Shown one piece after another: positions 9,460 through 18,474 of a DNA stretch of 64,000 nucleotides (the stretch's first letter is position 1; each line of letters begins with the position of its first letter). The DNA is from Gammaproteobacteria bacterium (GTDB taxonomy: Bacteria; Pseudomonadota; Gammaproteobacteria; DSM-16500): NCBI GenBank assembly GCA_021324305.1, contig JAJPJI010000015.1, forward strand, positions 62,001 to 126,000, read 5' to 3'. Made by a program: the position numbers and the translations under genes. A model generated the notes under the pieces. That model did not search any database. It was not told where the DNA came from and saw only the letters and a list, made by a program, of their open reading frames with translations.

Positions 9460-10530
9460 TCATCCGGCATGATATGTTTTACTGACTTCATGCACAGCAT
9501 CCACCAGTACTTTAACATTATCAGGCGGAACATCGGGTGTAATTCCATGGCCCAGATTAAAAACATGACCTGATCCCTGGCCATATGACGACAGCACGCG
9601 TTCAACTTCCTTACGAACCGCTTCTGGCGACTCCAGTAAAACACCAGGATTCATGTTCCCCTGCAAAGCCACTCTTGAACCCACACGCGAACGCGCCTCG
9701 CCTAACGAAACTTCCCAATCCACACCAATCACATCGCAGCCGGATGTCGCCATTTGCTCAAGCCAGCGGCTTCCTCCCTTTGTAAATAAAATCAGTGGAA
9801 TCTTACTATTATTATTATTATAGTTGCGTAACAGGTTAGCGGTGATTTGCTTCACGTAATATAAGGAAAATTCTTCATAATTCGGGGTATCCAGCAACCC
9901 GCCCCAGGTGTCAAACAGCATGACTACCTGCACACCCGCTTCTATCTGGGCATTCAAATGCGCGCTGACAGACTGAGCCAGAACATCAAGAAGATTATGC
10001 AATAAAAATGGCTCTTCCTGCATCATTTTAAGCACACGCGGAAACCCGCTTCTTGATTCACCTTCAATCATATAAGCCGCCAGCGTCCAGGGACTGCCAC
10101 AAAAGCCAATCAGGGGAACCTGTCCCGCCAGTTCATGTCGTACCATACGAATGGCATCATAGACATACTTCAATTTTTCAAGATCAGGAACTGACAAGCG
10201 GTTAATTGCATTTTCGTTCCGAATCGGATGAGCAAAAACCGGTCCTTGGCCTTCGATGAATTCAAGGCCCAGACCCATTGCATCCGGAATAGTCAAAATA
10301 TCCGAAAAAATAATCGCTGCATCCAGTGCATAACGTCTTAAGGGCTGCAAGGTCACTTCGCAAGCCAATTCCGGTGTTTTACATAAGTTCACAAAACTGC
10401 CAGCTCGCGCACGGACTGAGCGATATTCAGGCAGGTATCTTCCGGCTTGGCGCATAATCCAGACAGGTGTCATATCAACCGGTTCACGTGAAATTGCCTT
10501 GAGCAGGCGGTCATTTTTTAGCTGAAACAT
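9460..10530 (-). CDS. hemE: Uroporphyrinogen decarboxylase
   Basis: HemE removes four acetate carboxyls from uroporphyrinogen III to give coproporphyrinogen III in heme synthesis. The 356-residue protein has the two family signatures: [16 protein letters not shown] near 22-37, with the substrate-binding arginines, and [16 protein letters not shown] near 142-157. Further segments [11 protein letters not shown] and [13 protein letters not shown] near 337-349 are also present. Length and order are standard. dsbD follows 63 bp downstream in the same direction. Confidence 0.97.
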   Translation of the reverse strand: MFQLKNDRLLKAISREPVDMTPVWIMRQAGRYLPEYRSVRARAGSFVNLCKTPELACEVTLQPLRRYALDAAIIFSDILTIPDAMGLGLEFIEGQGPVFAHPIRNENAINRLSVPDLEKLKYVYDAIRMVRHELAGQVPLIGFCGSPWTLAAYMIEGESRSGFPRVLKMMQEEPFLLHNLLDVLAQSVSAHLNAQIEAGVQVVMLFDTWGGLLDTPNYEEFSLYYVKQITANLLRNYNNNNSKIPLILFTKGGSRWLEQMATSGCDVIGVDWEVSLGEARSRVGSRVALQGNMNPGVLLESPEAVRKEVERVLSSYGQGSGHVFNLGHGITPDVPPDNVKVLVDAVHEVSKTYHAG

Positions 10531-10929
10531 GATAAGCAGACCTTATTGTTTAATTATTGAAAGCTTCCAGGCTTATATTGGGTCAACTGGCAAAGAAAAA
10601 AGTCATAAAAAGTATTATTTTTGACAGTTGTTCCAAACTGAATAATTCAGATTGTGATAAAGAAAATTATTTAATAATATCAACCATATTAGTTTGTCTG
10701 TTCATTCCGGCCTTTTGGCCCAGGCTGTACTTTGCCATATTTTATCCAGCAAGAACAGATTAACCGAACAGACAACCATCGCACTCACCTTATCAGCCAT
10801 GAAACCACACAAGTATGCCACTAATCAAAACATTCTATTTAACGGATAGACTTTTTGATCTGATTTATGACACCAGGCAAGATAAAAATGAAATCAATAA
10901 GAACTGCGTACGCATTAAAGCCTTAATCT
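10531..10929. other. 399-bp intergenic region, no gene seen
   Basis: This AT-rich spacer lies between hemE and the PH-domain gene. An open frame at 10557-10763 has no ribosome site and no recognisable protein features. A TTGACA hexamer at 10621 on the plus strand has no clear -10 and no downstream plus-strand gene. I see no hairpin with a T run and no RNA gene. Confidence 0.5.
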
Positions 10930-11391
10930 TTATTGGGTCATCTTGTCCAGCTGCTCGTTTACGAACTTTTGAAAGGTGAATGGATGCGCGATCATCGGAT
11001 AAGCATCGAATGCCCCAAATGCGTTGATTGAGACTATTCCGTAATCAAGCATTTGCCCTAGGAGGCTTTGATCTACATTAACCTGGGAAATCGTATTTAT
11101 CCGCATTTCATTCGCATGGCGGTTAAAAAAACCTTCACGCATCATGACGCGCTTATTCGTTACAGCAAATTCGGAAGTGAGATAATCCAGCCCGGAAGAT
11201 GCCCAAAACAAAAGCACGATGACGGTAGGCGCCCAATCGACCTTGTTTAAAATATTGTTGGATTCCATGTAGCTGTATGCAACGATCGACAAGATGGTCA
11301 GGATTAACGGAACTAGAAAAATGATGAGATGTTTTTTAGTACGAAAGAGGATTTTCTCATCCGGCAGCAAATTTCTGTCTATATAACTCAT
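10930..11391 (-). CDS. PH domain-containing membrane protein (bPH2/YdbS-like)
   Basis: In this 153-residue protein two hydrophobic segments (about 24-42 and 55-72) precede a bacterial pleckstrin-homology domain. Recognisable segments are EFAVTNKRVMMREGFF, EMRINTISQVNVDQSLLGQMLDYG and VSINAFGAFD, the hallmark pattern of the DUF304/bPH2 family. The N-terminal LLPDEKILFRTKKH is also typical. It is probably an inner-membrane protein whose PH domain faces the cytoplasm; the specific role is unknown. It is divergent from gspC, with 89 bp between. Confidence 0.85.
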   Translation of the reverse strand: MSYIDRNLLPDEKILFRTKKHLIIFLVPLILTILSIVAYSYMESNNILNKVDWAPTVIVLLFWASSGLDYLTSEFAVTNKRVMMREGFFNRHANEMRINTISQVNVDQSLLGQMLDYGIVSINAFGAFDAYPMIAHPFTFQKFVNEQLDKMTQ

Positions 11392-11480
11392 GCAAGATTC
11401 TCCATGATAATCCTTCCACTTCAGCTATAATATGCGAAATTAGATGCGTCAGCCATAGTGGCCTGACAAATCCTGAATGA

Positions 11481-12014
11481 ATGACAGAGCAAACAATGAA
11501 CCTGAACGATTTGACCGTAAACATAAACCTCTCCCAGCGCACTGCGCTGGTGATTTGCCTGGGCGTTGCAGCTCTAGCATGCCTGACCTTTGGCTATGCT
11601 GCATGGCAATGGCGTTCGGACTGGATTTTAGTGCATCAAGCCAGCACCGAGATGCCGGTTCTATACAATTCAAATCAGATTTCAGACCTGGTATCAGCCA
11701 TTCCTGATGAACATTTATTTGGTACCTCCAAGAACAAACTGGGAAATATGCCGATTACCAACCTCCAGCTGCGTGTCACTGGCATTGTAAATGTGGACAC
11801 GGAACAATTAGGCGCCTATTCGAAAGCCTATATTTCCATTGCCGGGCAACCTAGTAAAATCTATCAAGTAGGTGACGTTCTTCCCTATGGGGTGAAAGTT
11901 TATGATATCACTTCCGATGCTGTGATTCTTGAAAACGACGGTCACCTTGAAAAATTACCATTGCCTCGAGAGCAATTAAAATTCAAACCAAAACCAACCG
12001 GGGAGAACCCGTAA
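11481..12014 (+). CDS. gspC: Type II secretion system protein GspC
   Basis: GspC links the inner-membrane platform (GspL/M) to the secretin GspD. The 177 residues have a short cytoplasmic N-terminus, one membrane helix at about 22-42 (ALVICLGVAALACLTFGYAA) and a periplasmic homology region. That region starts with AIPDEHLFG and continues through LQLRVTGIVNV, AYISIAGQPSKIYQVGD and VILENDGHLEKLPLP. There is no PDZ domain, as in short GspC proteins of Legionella. It is transcribed away from the other gsp genes. A TATAAT lies at 11426-11431 with no good -35 box, and an imperfect palindrome at 11448-11467 sits between it and the start. Confidence 0.87.
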   Translation: MTEQTMNLNDLTVNINLSQRTALVICLGVAALACLTFGYAAWQWRSDWILVHQASTEMPVLYNSNQISDLVSAIPDEHLFGTSKNKLGNMPITNLQLRVTGIVNVDTEQLGAYSKAYISIAGQPSKIYQVGDVLPYGVKVYDITSDAVILENDGHLEKLPLPREQLKFKPKPTGENP

Positions 12015-12015
12015 A

Positions 12016-12366
12016 ATGACCAGAGTATTTATAATTTGTCTTGTTTCGCTTTGTCTTATGGCATGCACAACGCCATCGCCGGTCGTTATGTCAGAATTAC
12101 AGCAAGGGAAACGTTATTTTGATGATGGTTATTACAAGCGCGCCATGCGTGAATTATGGCCTCTTGCAGCTGATGGCCGCGCAGAAGCCCAGTATGCAAT
12201 TGGCTACATGTATTATTACGGACTAGGTGTGGCCCAGGATACGGATACTGGTTATTTCTGGATTAAACGCGCGGCAGACAAAGGATATCCACCCGCGATC
12301 AAGGCCCTGGGAATCATATCGAGCCAGGAAAACTATCAACCGCGCAACGAACTGAGAACTAGGTAA
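12016..12366 (+). CDS. Sel1-repeat lipoprotein
   Basis: The 116-residue protein has a lipoprotein signal peptide whose lipobox ends LCLMAC (cysteine about residue 17). It then contains one to two Sel1-like repeats: ALWPLAADGRAEAQYAIGYM-type helix pairs with YYYGLGVAQD and GYFWIKRAADKGYPPAIKAL. Sel1 repeats usually mediate protein-protein contacts. The ATG is 1 bp after the gspC stop, so it is co-transcribed and probably coupled with gspC. This suggests, but does not prove, a role in the T2SS envelope assembly. Confidence 0.82.
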   Translation: MTRVFIICLVSLCLMACTTPSPVVMSELQQGKRYFDDGYYKRAMRELWPLAADGRAEAQYAIGYMYYYGLGVAQDTDTGYFWIKRAADKGYPPAIKALGIISSQENYQPRNELRTR

Positions 12367-12393
12367 CTGGAGAGAGCAGGCTGAGAAAGCTTG

Positions 12394-13239
12394 CTATGAA
12401 TTGACCCTCCTGAGGTCATTAATGTCAAAAAATATCCTCTGGTGCCGGGCAACTGGAATAGAATTTCTGATTTCTTGCTGTCTGGCAAGATCTATATCGG
12501 CATAAATCAATCCGCTATCGGCATTATTCCTTATCGCAGCAATCGTACCCCACGGCTCGACAATAATACTGTGGCCATACGTGCTGCGCCCGCTTGTGTG
12601 CGTGCCTCCCTGCCCGGCACCAATCAGATAACAAAAGTTTTCGATCGCGCGGCTTCGGGTCAGCACTTCCCAATGAGCAGCGCCGGTCCGGACGGTAAAT
12701 GCCGAAGGGAGCGTGATGATATTGGCCCCCTCATTAAACATGCACCTGAACAGCTCCGGGAAGCGCACATCATAACAAACCGCCATTCCCAGTTTGCCAA
12801 ACGGCGTATCTACCGTAACAATCTGGCTGCCCGGCTGTATCGTATCTGATTCTCTGTATATTTCATTTTTGGAAACCGCGACATCAAACAAATGAATTTT
12901 GTCATAGCGTGCGACACATTTCCCAGTGTCATCAAATAATAGCGAGGCAGCACGAACTCTCATTTCGTCATCGCAGCTAACAGGTATGGTTCCACCAACA
13001 ATCCATACGTGACTCTGTCTTGCCTGTTGAGACAGGAATGACTGGATTCTACCCTCACCGAATCCTTCACGCGCAGCCAGTTTATCTGTTTCGTTTAACC
13101 CCATGATTGCAAAGTTTTCGGGCAGAACGATGAGTTGCGCACCATGCGCAGACGCTTCAGCGATAAGTGCCGCAGCCGTTGCAAGGTTAGCCTCGACAAG
13201 ATGTGATGAGCACATTTGAATGGCTGCTATCTTCGACAT
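12394..13239 (-). CDS. Carbon-nitrogen hydrolase (Nit/deaminated glutathione amidase type)
   Basis: This 281-residue nitrilase-superfamily protein has all three catalytic residues: Glu in VLPENFAIMG (about 40), Lys in ARYDKIHLFDV (about 112) and Cys in GMAVCYDVRFPELFR (about 153). The context after the cysteine (YDVRFPELFR) is that of the Nit1/YbeM branch, which hydrolyses deaminated glutathione. The gene is 54 bp upstream-side of gspM on the same strand but is unrelated to secretion; genes of this family sit near envelope genes in other gammaproteobacteria. Confidence 0.9.
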   Translation of the reverse strand: MSKIAAIQMCSSHLVEANLATAAALIAEASAHGAQLIVLPENFAIMGLNETDKLAAREGFGEGRIQSFLSQQARQSHVWIVGGTIPVSCDDEMRVRAASLLFDDTGKCVARYDKIHLFDVAVSKNEIYRESDTIQPGSQIVTVDTPFGKLGMAVCYDVRFPELFRCMFNEGANIITLPSAFTVRTGAAHWEVLTRSRAIENFCYLIGAGQGGTHTSGRSTYGHSIIVEPWGTIAAIRNNADSGLIYADIDLARQQEIRNSIPVARHQRIFFDINDLRRVNS

Positions 13240-13293
13240 ATTAACCTGCTTTGAGATATTACAAGACGTATCCGCACGCGTCTGTGCCGGGAA

Positions 13294-13794
13294 TTACTTG
13301 ATCACAATATCCACTGTCACAATTCCCGGAGCATTTTCCGCGGTTGCTGACATTTGTGTAATCGTGAGACCCTGATCCATTGTAACAGAAATAAGGAACC
13401 TGACTAATTTATCAAACTCAATCTTTCGGAAACTCATTTCAATCGAATCATTTGTCGCCTGTTTCAATTGAGAAAGATATTGTTCAAATCCAGCTGCCTT
13501 AATCTGCTTTTGCAGATTGCTCAACAACACAATCGGTGTGGCTGCTTTATTCTTACCCCTGGATTTAGTTTCCACTTTTTGAATTGCTTCATCTGCCGCA
13601 CGCATCCACTGCAGCGTTTTCTGGTCAGCTGCGATCTGTTTTCGCATGCTTTCCATGTGGTCGAGACAGGGTATCCATATCCATTGGTAGACGATAAAAA
13701 TAGCGACTGCACACGATCCCGTGACGATGGCCAGCCTTTCGCGTGATGCCAATCCAGCCCACCATTCCCTGATTTTCATGTTTGTTTCATTCAT
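13294..13794 (-). CDS. gspM: Type II secretion system protein GspM
   Basis: This 166-residue bitopic protein has a short N-terminus (IREWWAGLASRERLAI), one membrane helix at about 24-41 (IVTGSCAVAIFIVYQWIW) and a periplasmic coiled-coil plus ferredoxin-like domain. That is the standard GspM plan. GspM stabilises GspL on the cytoplasmic membrane. Identification rests on the topology together with its place as last gene of gspGHIJKLM, 24 bp after gspL. Confidence 0.88.
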   Translation of the reverse strand: MNETNMKIREWWAGLASRERLAIVTGSCAVAIFIVYQWIWIPCLDHMESMRKQIAADQKTLQWMRAADEAIQKVETKSRGKNKAATPIVLLSNLQKQIKAAGFEQYLSQLKQATNDSIEMSFRKIEFDKLVRFLISVTMDQGLTITQMSATAENAPGIVTVDIVIK

Positions 13795-13818
13795 AAACGC
13801 CTCTTACCAGCACATGGT

Positions 13819-15030
13819 TTATTCCACCACGACTATTCCATTGATGCGCGCCCCCTGCATCGTTGCATTCTGCTGCTTTATATTTAAGCCCTGTCGCGAC
13901 AGATAATCGGTGAATGCGGCAAAATCCTCTGACGACGCCGTCATCAATTCCAATGTTAATTGATTATTCTTGAAATCAAATCGCTTTATCTTGATGCTCG
14001 GCTTCTCAAGCATTGCCTTGCCAATGTATCCCAGTAATGAAAAAAGTTTATTGTCCCCTGCCTGTGAGGTAAAGCTTCGCAGCTTTTCCTCCATTCTCAA
14101 CTTTGGAGCAACCATACTACTCGATTGGGGGAAATTGTGTTTATAAATCTGTTCTATCTGGCTTTCGATGCTGTTTACCTTATGCTTGAGTATAAGGTAA
14201 GAAATCGTGGGATAAAAAAATAACAATATGACCCATGACATTGCCAGGTAAAATGTCGCTTTCCAGATTTTTTGCATCTTGGGATAACGTGATTTTTTGG
14301 TGCGGTATTCCGCCTGCAAAAGATTGATAGCTGGCAATTTGCCAGCGTTTTTCGCCAAATCAGCGTATAACTGGTCTGTTTCATTGAAATCTTCCTTGAC
14401 GGGAATTTTCAGGTTCAGCGTTTCTGATACGGCATGCGTTGAATAATTGTGTATACGTATCAATTCCGGTTTGGACTCCGAGGCTTCCAGCGCGATTTCC
14501 AGCATTTCCTTCAAGTTGTCTTTATCACAAGCAAAGCCCTGATACAGCCCGGAACGCACGATCGCCATCCCATTCACTGCGACACTCCATGCACCCTCTT
14601 CCGCTGACAAAGCTAGCGTTGAAGGAATCAGTGCATCAGCCAGAATATTCCAGGACTGTAACAAGGAAACCCATGCCTGCATCTTTTCCTTCGATACCAC
14701 AGCCACAGGCAAACTTCCATCTGCCTGTGTTTCGCCTTGCGCAAAATGCAGTGTATCAACATCACCAATGAGTTTTTCTTCCAATGCAAATGGAAGTGCC
14801 TGGGCCAGGCGTGAACGATTCATTTTTGGCAGCGACACCGAAGTAATCAGAACATCCTCAGCGGGCACGATGACAATCACTTCCTTGTCTTGTGCAGCAT
14901 CCGTCAGATCAGCAGGGTTCCCGTGCCGCACGTTATACCTGAAAACATTATCTGCATTCAGCACAACCCAGTCGGGGCGCTCCGCATCATAGGTATGTAA
15001 AAAAATTATTAACTTGTCTTGCATGACCAT
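13819..15030 (-). CDS. gspL: Type II secretion system protein GspL
   Basis: GspL anchors the ATPase GspE to the membrane. In its 403 residues the N-terminal half is an actin-like cytoplasmic domain (VIVIVPAEDVLITSVSLPKM near 50-69, then RLAQALPFALEEKLIGDVDTLHFA). A membrane helix at about 252-270 and a periplasmic ferredoxin-like domain ending in FTDYLSRQGLNIKQQNATMQ follow. The order and domain layout match GspL. Two ATGs two codons apart are possible at the start (15030 and 15024). Confidence 0.92.
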   Translation of the reverse strand: MVMQDKLIIFLHTYDAERPDWVVLNADNVFRYNVRHGNPADLTDAAQDKEVIVIVPAEDVLITSVSLPKMNRSRLAQALPFALEEKLIGDVDTLHFAQGETQADGSLPVAVVSKEKMQAWVSLLQSWNILADALIPSTLALSAEEGAWSVAVNGMAIVRSGLYQGFACDKDNLKEMLEIALEASESKPELIRIHNYSTHAVSETLNLKIPVKEDFNETDQLYADLAKNAGKLPAINLLQAEYRTKKSRYPKMQKIWKATFYLAMSWVILLFFYPTISYLILKHKVNSIESQIEQIYKHNFPQSSSMVAPKLRMEEKLRSFTSQAGDNKLFSLLGYIGKAMLEKPSIKIKRFDFKNNQLTLELMTASSEDFAAFTDYLSRQGLNIKQQNATMQGARINGIVVVE

Positions 15031-15121
15031 GGGTCCTTAAACATCAGCTGGCTCTGCTGAAGAAATTGTGAAATATGTTTCTGAAAATCAGCCACACCGC
15101 CCGGGCATCGAAACGTTTGTA

Positions 15122-16099
15122 TTATCCTGGCAATCCCTTGCTTTGCCAAATGATAGTGACCGCACTCTTGGCATCATTGCCAGTACGCTCAAGCAGAGTA
15201 TAAATCACTACATTCTGCTTCTCTATTGTCACATTCGTCTCGACCAGAAAATAATTGCTGAGGGCCGTAATTTTTTCCGCTGGAATATTATGGTTCTTGA
15301 GCAAATCCAGATTCAAAAAGGCCTGCGTGGAGGCAATTGGAGACTGCTCGCGCACCCGCGCGATTTCCTTTCCGGTATCCACTGTCATGCCTGGCGCAAG
15401 AGCAGCCATTACCTGCGGAGTCGCCGTACGTAAATTTACCTGCGTCGTGACCGGCAAAGCGGTCACATACGGCTGCAGAAGACTGAACAATTGCGGCGTC
15501 ATTCCCTTGACCAGCTGCAATTCACTTGCACTTGCCATGGGCCGATGCGCTGCGCGGTAAGGAAGCGGCCGGTCCATATAATATTTGTTATATTCATTCT
15601 GCTGCTGCCCCGGTGTAATCCAGTCAGTCGCCGCCAACACGATTTGCTGCGCCTGCTGCTCATTGATTTTTGGGTCAACCAGCTGAAGCAGCCGCTTGAA
15701 ATCAGCCTGCGACTCAGGATTGCCCAGATTATTCAGATTAAATCGTGCCTGCATGTCATAAATCGTACTGGAGATTTTATATCCATTTACCTCATCGACA
15801 GGCGACTTGAGGGGGATAACATCCACAGGCAGGTTAGGTTTCTGGTTGGCAAGGTTAGCGCGTAATTGTTCCATGGCCCAGGCTATAGATCCCTGCGCAT
15901 AAAATTCAGCCTGTGTATCGCGCAGCAACAAACTCGTTCTGCGTGTATCACGCTCCAGCCTCGACATCATCACATAGGCAAGTGTCGCCACCAGCGCAAC
16001 AATAAATAATGCCAGCACAATCACCACACCTTGCTGACGCCGCACATATCGAGGTTGTCCTGATGCACGAATATTTGGTGTTTTACTTGCCGTCCTCAT
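15122..16099 (-). CDS. gspK: Type II secretion minor pseudopilin GspK
   Basis: GspK caps the pseudopilus tip with GspI and GspJ. The protein has a prepilin-like N-terminus, QQGVVIVLALFIVALVATLA, that lacks the usual Glu at position +5, a known hallmark of GspK. It continues with a large globular domain (MQARFNLNNLGNP and VNLRTATPQVMAALAPGM) typical of the family. An ATG at 16099 with GGGAG 10 bp upstream is preferred. A GTG at 16111, overlapping the gspJ stop as GTGA, is the alternative and would add four residues. Confidence 0.92.
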   Translation of the reverse strand: MRTASKTPNIRASGQPRYVRRQQGVVIVLALFIVALVATLAYVMMSRLERDTRRTSLLLRDTQAEFYAQGSIAWAMEQLRANLANQKPNLPVDVIPLKSPVDEVNGYKISSTIYDMQARFNLNNLGNPESQADFKRLLQLVDPKINEQQAQQIVLAATDWITPGQQQNEYNKYYMDRPLPYRAAHRPMASASELQLVKGMTPQLFSLLQPYVTALPVTTQVNLRTATPQVMAALAPGMTVDTGKEIARVREQSPIASTQAFLNLDLLKNHNIPAEKITALSNYFLVETNVTIEKQNVVIYTLLERTGNDAKSAVTIIWQSKGLPG

Positions 16100-16107
16100 T
16101 GAGTTAA

Positions 16108-16848
16108 TCACTCCCGCTTTTCATCCGGCTTGCCATCCATTTTTTGCTCTCCGCTCCCAGGCGTCGACCCGAGTTGTCCTGGTTTTTGAGGCAGTTGTGT
16201 ATTTTTGCCAGCCTGCGCAGCGATTAGATAAAGCTCGCTCAGTTTTCCCCAATTTACAACCGTCATGATAATGCGGACACCGCGAGGCAAAGGCTCATCA
16301 TCGCCGTCTTCGAGAGGCCAGTTATCATGAAACCGTCCCTGTTTATCCAGAAACTGAAACTGCATCTCGGGCACGTCCGTTAAGAGACGCCGGGAATGCG
16401 GTTTCGTTTGCGGCGCCTGGTCCAGTACTGGCCAGGTCAAACGCGACAGTGCCAGTTCACTCCATAAATAACCAGTACGCTGCAGGGTACTGCGTGCGAC
16501 TGCGCCAGCTGGATTGGCAAATCCCGCGTGCGTGAAAACCATTGATTGCGGCGTACCGACAAAAGCTGCTTCTTCCCGTCCGTTTGCATCTATGATCGGC
16601 CGATTGATGGCTTGCTCAATGTCACGCGACATCACCAGCAATACCATCTGTAATTTGCGCAAACGTTCAGCCTTGTCTTCACTCCCGGATTGCGCATTGA
16701 TGACACTGTGAAGACCGCCCACCATCATCAGGGACAGTATCGTGAAAATGAACAAGGCAATGAGAATTTCAAGAAGCGTGAAGCCGGCTGTACGCACGCT
16801 TCGCCTGAAAAATCCGGGGAAACAGATATCATTCCTCATGATAGACAT
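16108..16848 (-). CDS. gspJ: Type II secretion minor pseudopilin GspJ
   Basis: The 246-residue protein has a clear prepilin peptidase site and helix (GFTLLEILIALFIFTILSLM, about 22-41) with Glu at +5. The family segments MQFQFLDKQGRFHDNWP and LPRGVRIIMTV are also present. The C-terminal tail is rich in Gln, Pro and Lys and low in complexity. The start ATG at 16848 has GGAGAG upstream and overlaps the end of gspI by 20 bp. Confidence 0.92.
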   Translation of the reverse strand: MSIMRNDICFPGFFRRSVRTAGFTLLEILIALFIFTILSLMMVGGLHSVINAQSGSEDKAERLRKLQMVLLVMSRDIEQAINRPIIDANGREEAAFVGTPQSMVFTHAGFANPAGAVARSTLQRTGYLWSELALSRLTWPVLDQAPQTKPHSRRLLTDVPEMQFQFLDKQGRFHDNWPLEDGDDEPLPRGVRIIMTVVNWGKLSELYLIAAQAGKNTQLPQKPGQLGSTPGSGEQKMDGKPDEKRE

Positions 16849-17206
16849 AACTCTCCAGGGTCACGACGGGAGATTCCTGCTCGTCTTCGTTGGCAAATAC
16901 TTTCACCGTTATTTTCTTGATCCGGTTATTGGGTGTTTCCTCTTGCGCCACATGCCAATACCATTCCCGGCCCAGCATTTCCGTTGTCAGTTTCTGATTG
17001 TCTGTTGAGCTGCCCATTTTAAGCAAATTGGCACGTGCTTCGTTAATGACTTGCTGCCCTACCCACATGGCAGATGTTTTTGTCTCCAGATAACTGGTGG
17101 AACGAATATTTTGCGAGGTCGCCTTGATCACTGCGGTAAGTGCAATGCCAATAATGGCAAGAGCGATTAACACTTCAATCAGGGTAAGACCGGATTTATT
17201 ATGCAT
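16829..17206 (-). CDS. gspI: Type II secretion minor pseudopilin GspI
   Basis: A prepilin leader (MHNKSG) precedes the helix LTLIEVLIALAIIGIALTAV, and the C-terminal half has WYWHVAQEETPNNRIKKITV, the conserved GspI pattern. The ATG at 17206 is used because it gives a normal six-residue leader and AGGTAG lies upstream. An upstream in-frame TTG at 17230 would give an atypical longer leader. It overlaps gspJ by 20 bp and follows gspH. Confidence 0.9.
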   Translation of the reverse strand: MHNKSGLTLIEVLIALAIIGIALTAVIKATSQNIRSTSYLETKTSAMWVGQQVINEARANLLKMGSSTDNQKLTTEMLGREWYWHVAQEETPNNRIKKITVKVFANEDEQESPVVTLESYVYHEE

Positions 17207-17236
17207 GGCAGCATTTCTACCTGTTATCAAACCACA

Positions 17237-17869
17237 TCAAGACAGCAGTCTGCTAGTGACATTGCCATCAGCATCACCATTGATGACATACCTGGGTTTT
17301 TGCCCGCGCTTTCCGATGTAAATCGTAAACGGCGTGACATCACCATTGGTTGATATCACGATTTGTGGGATATTGTTCTTTGCTTTTTCCTTGGGATCGT
17401 CGTTATTGTCATCAGAATCTGATGACAATTTTCCATTCATGACCACGCTTACCTGAATATCATTCGGAATATTATGCGCGCCTAACACTCTATCCTTAAA
17501 CGGCATCCAGGGATTCACATTTTTATCGACTACCGCATGGTAGGAGGAAAATTGGTATGAGTTTTCTCCAAGCGACAAGCCCAATACAACCGGCTGTAGC
17601 ATGGCCTGCTCTTCGGCGAGCGTTACCATTTGCACCAGTTCGTTGGTAAAGGATTCCAGACGTTTGTTTTCATTACGGCCGACACTCAGCAAAGCCACGC
17701 TGGTGACAATACTGATAATGAAAATCACCACCAATAATTCGATGAGTGTAAAACCGCGCGCAGTGGCATCGCGTGAAAAAGGTCCTGAAAATGCGAGACC
17801 ATGTACGGGTGATGTCCATGAACCACCCGTACTCTCAATACCTGCATGCTTAGGCTTGTGATTCGCCAT
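17237..17869 (-). CDS. gspH: Type II secretion minor pseudopilin GspH
   Basis: The prepilin motif ARGFTLIELLVVIFIISIVT is followed by a GspH beta-sandwich region including FTNELVQMVTLAEEQAMLQ and LGLSLGENSYQFSSY. The reading frame is open as far as an ATG at 17950 inside gspG. The ATG at 17869 (MANHKPK) is more likely because it limits the overlap with gspG to 20 bp, although the ribosome site is weak. Even so the leader before the Gly is about 38 residues, long for a prepilin. An in-frame later start cannot be excluded. Confidence 0.88.
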   Translation of the reverse strand: MANHKPKHAGIESTGGSWTSPVHGLAFSGPFSRDATARGFTLIELLVVIFIISIVTSVALLSVGRNENKRLESFTNELVQMVTLAEEQAMLQPVVLGLSLGENSYQFSSYHAVVDKNVNPWMPFKDRVLGAHNIPNDIQVSVVMNGKLSSDSDDNNDDPKEKAKNNIPQIVISTNGDVTPFTIYIGKRGQKPRYVINGDADGNVTSRLLS

Positions 17870-18299
17870 TATTATTCCAGTTGCCAATCTCGCTATTACC
17901 ATCCTTGCCTTTTGGACCATAGCTGAAGATTTTTGGTCTTTCGTTTTCATTCAGGTATTGATAAGCCTGACCCCATGGATCCACTGGCAGCTCCTGCAGA
18001 TAGCCGTCAGATTTCCAGTCACGCGGTACCGGCGGGGTGGAAGGTTTGCTAACCAGCGCTTGCAAACCCTGGTCTGTTGTCGGGTAAATCCCGTTATCCA
18101 GCTTGTATAAATCCAGGGCACTCTGGATTGCCGCAATATCTTGCTTGACCTTGACGACACGCGCCTGTTCAGGACGGCTCATGATCTTTGGAACGATGAT
18201 CGCCGCTAAAATGCCTAAAATAACAACAACCACCATGACTTCGATAAGGGTAAAACCAGAGGCATTTCGATAATTGATTGATTGAAATCGGTTTTTCAT
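17850..18299 (-). CDS. gspG: Type II secretion major pseudopilin GspG
   Basis: GspG polymerises into the T2SS pseudopilus. The 149 residues have a prepilin leader ending ASG, the helix FTLIEVMVVVVILGILAAII and the GspG signature (LDLYKLDNGIYPTTDQGLQA, VPRDWKSDGYLQELPVDPWG, YGPKGKDG). The DNG and the final SxGxDG-like segment fit the calcium-binding loop of the family. It is the first gene of gspGHIJKLM. A candidate promoter lies at 18339-18367. Confidence 0.96.
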   Translation of the reverse strand: MKNRFQSINYRNASGFTLIEVMVVVVILGILAAIIVPKIMSRPEQARVVKVKQDIAAIQSALDLYKLDNGIYPTTDQGLQALVSKPSTPPVPRDWKSDGYLQELPVDPWGQAYQYLNENERPKIFSYGPKGKDGNSEIGNWNNNGESQA

Positions 18300-18338
18300 A
18301 TTACTATACCACCGCCTTGTTAGGGTTAATGATTTGAA

Positions 18339-18367
18339 AATTTAGCAAAATATGTTTAAAATGTAAA
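18339..18367 (-). promoter_or_regulatory. Candidate promoter for gspG operon
   Basis: On the minus strand TTTACA (18362-18367) and TAAATT (18339-18344) are separated by 17 bp, about 40 bp upstream of the gspG start. The match to the consensus is moderate, and the surrounding DNA is AT-rich. Confidence 0.35.
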
Positions 18368-18400
18368 CAGGTATTATTTTGCAATGAAATAGAGTTACAA

Positions 18401-18433
18401 TTTAAGTTGATGGTAAGAAAAAGCGTTTATAAT
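18401..18433 (+). promoter_or_regulatory. Candidate promoter with degenerate PmrA-like box
   Basis: The half-sites TTTAAG (18401-18406) and GGTAAG (18412-18417) lie at an 11-bp pitch, followed by 10 bp and a perfect TATAAT (18428-18433). The first half-site fits the PmrA half-site consensus (C/T)TTAA(G/T); the second matches 4 of 6. The spacing equals that of the stronger site at 19941. It is about 40 bp upstream of the start at 18475. Confidence 0.45.
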
Positions 18434-18474
18434 TAACTTAAATGGTCAATTATAGATGCACGAGGAGCCCGTTT

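Noticed and set aside
10557-10763. Small plus-strand ORF between hemE and the PH-domain gene
   Set aside because: No ribosome site, unusual composition, and no sign of a family.
17870-17950. Upstream ATG for gspH
   Set aside because: It would overlap gspG by about 100 bp and give an even longer prepilin leader; the ATG at 17869 is more plausible.
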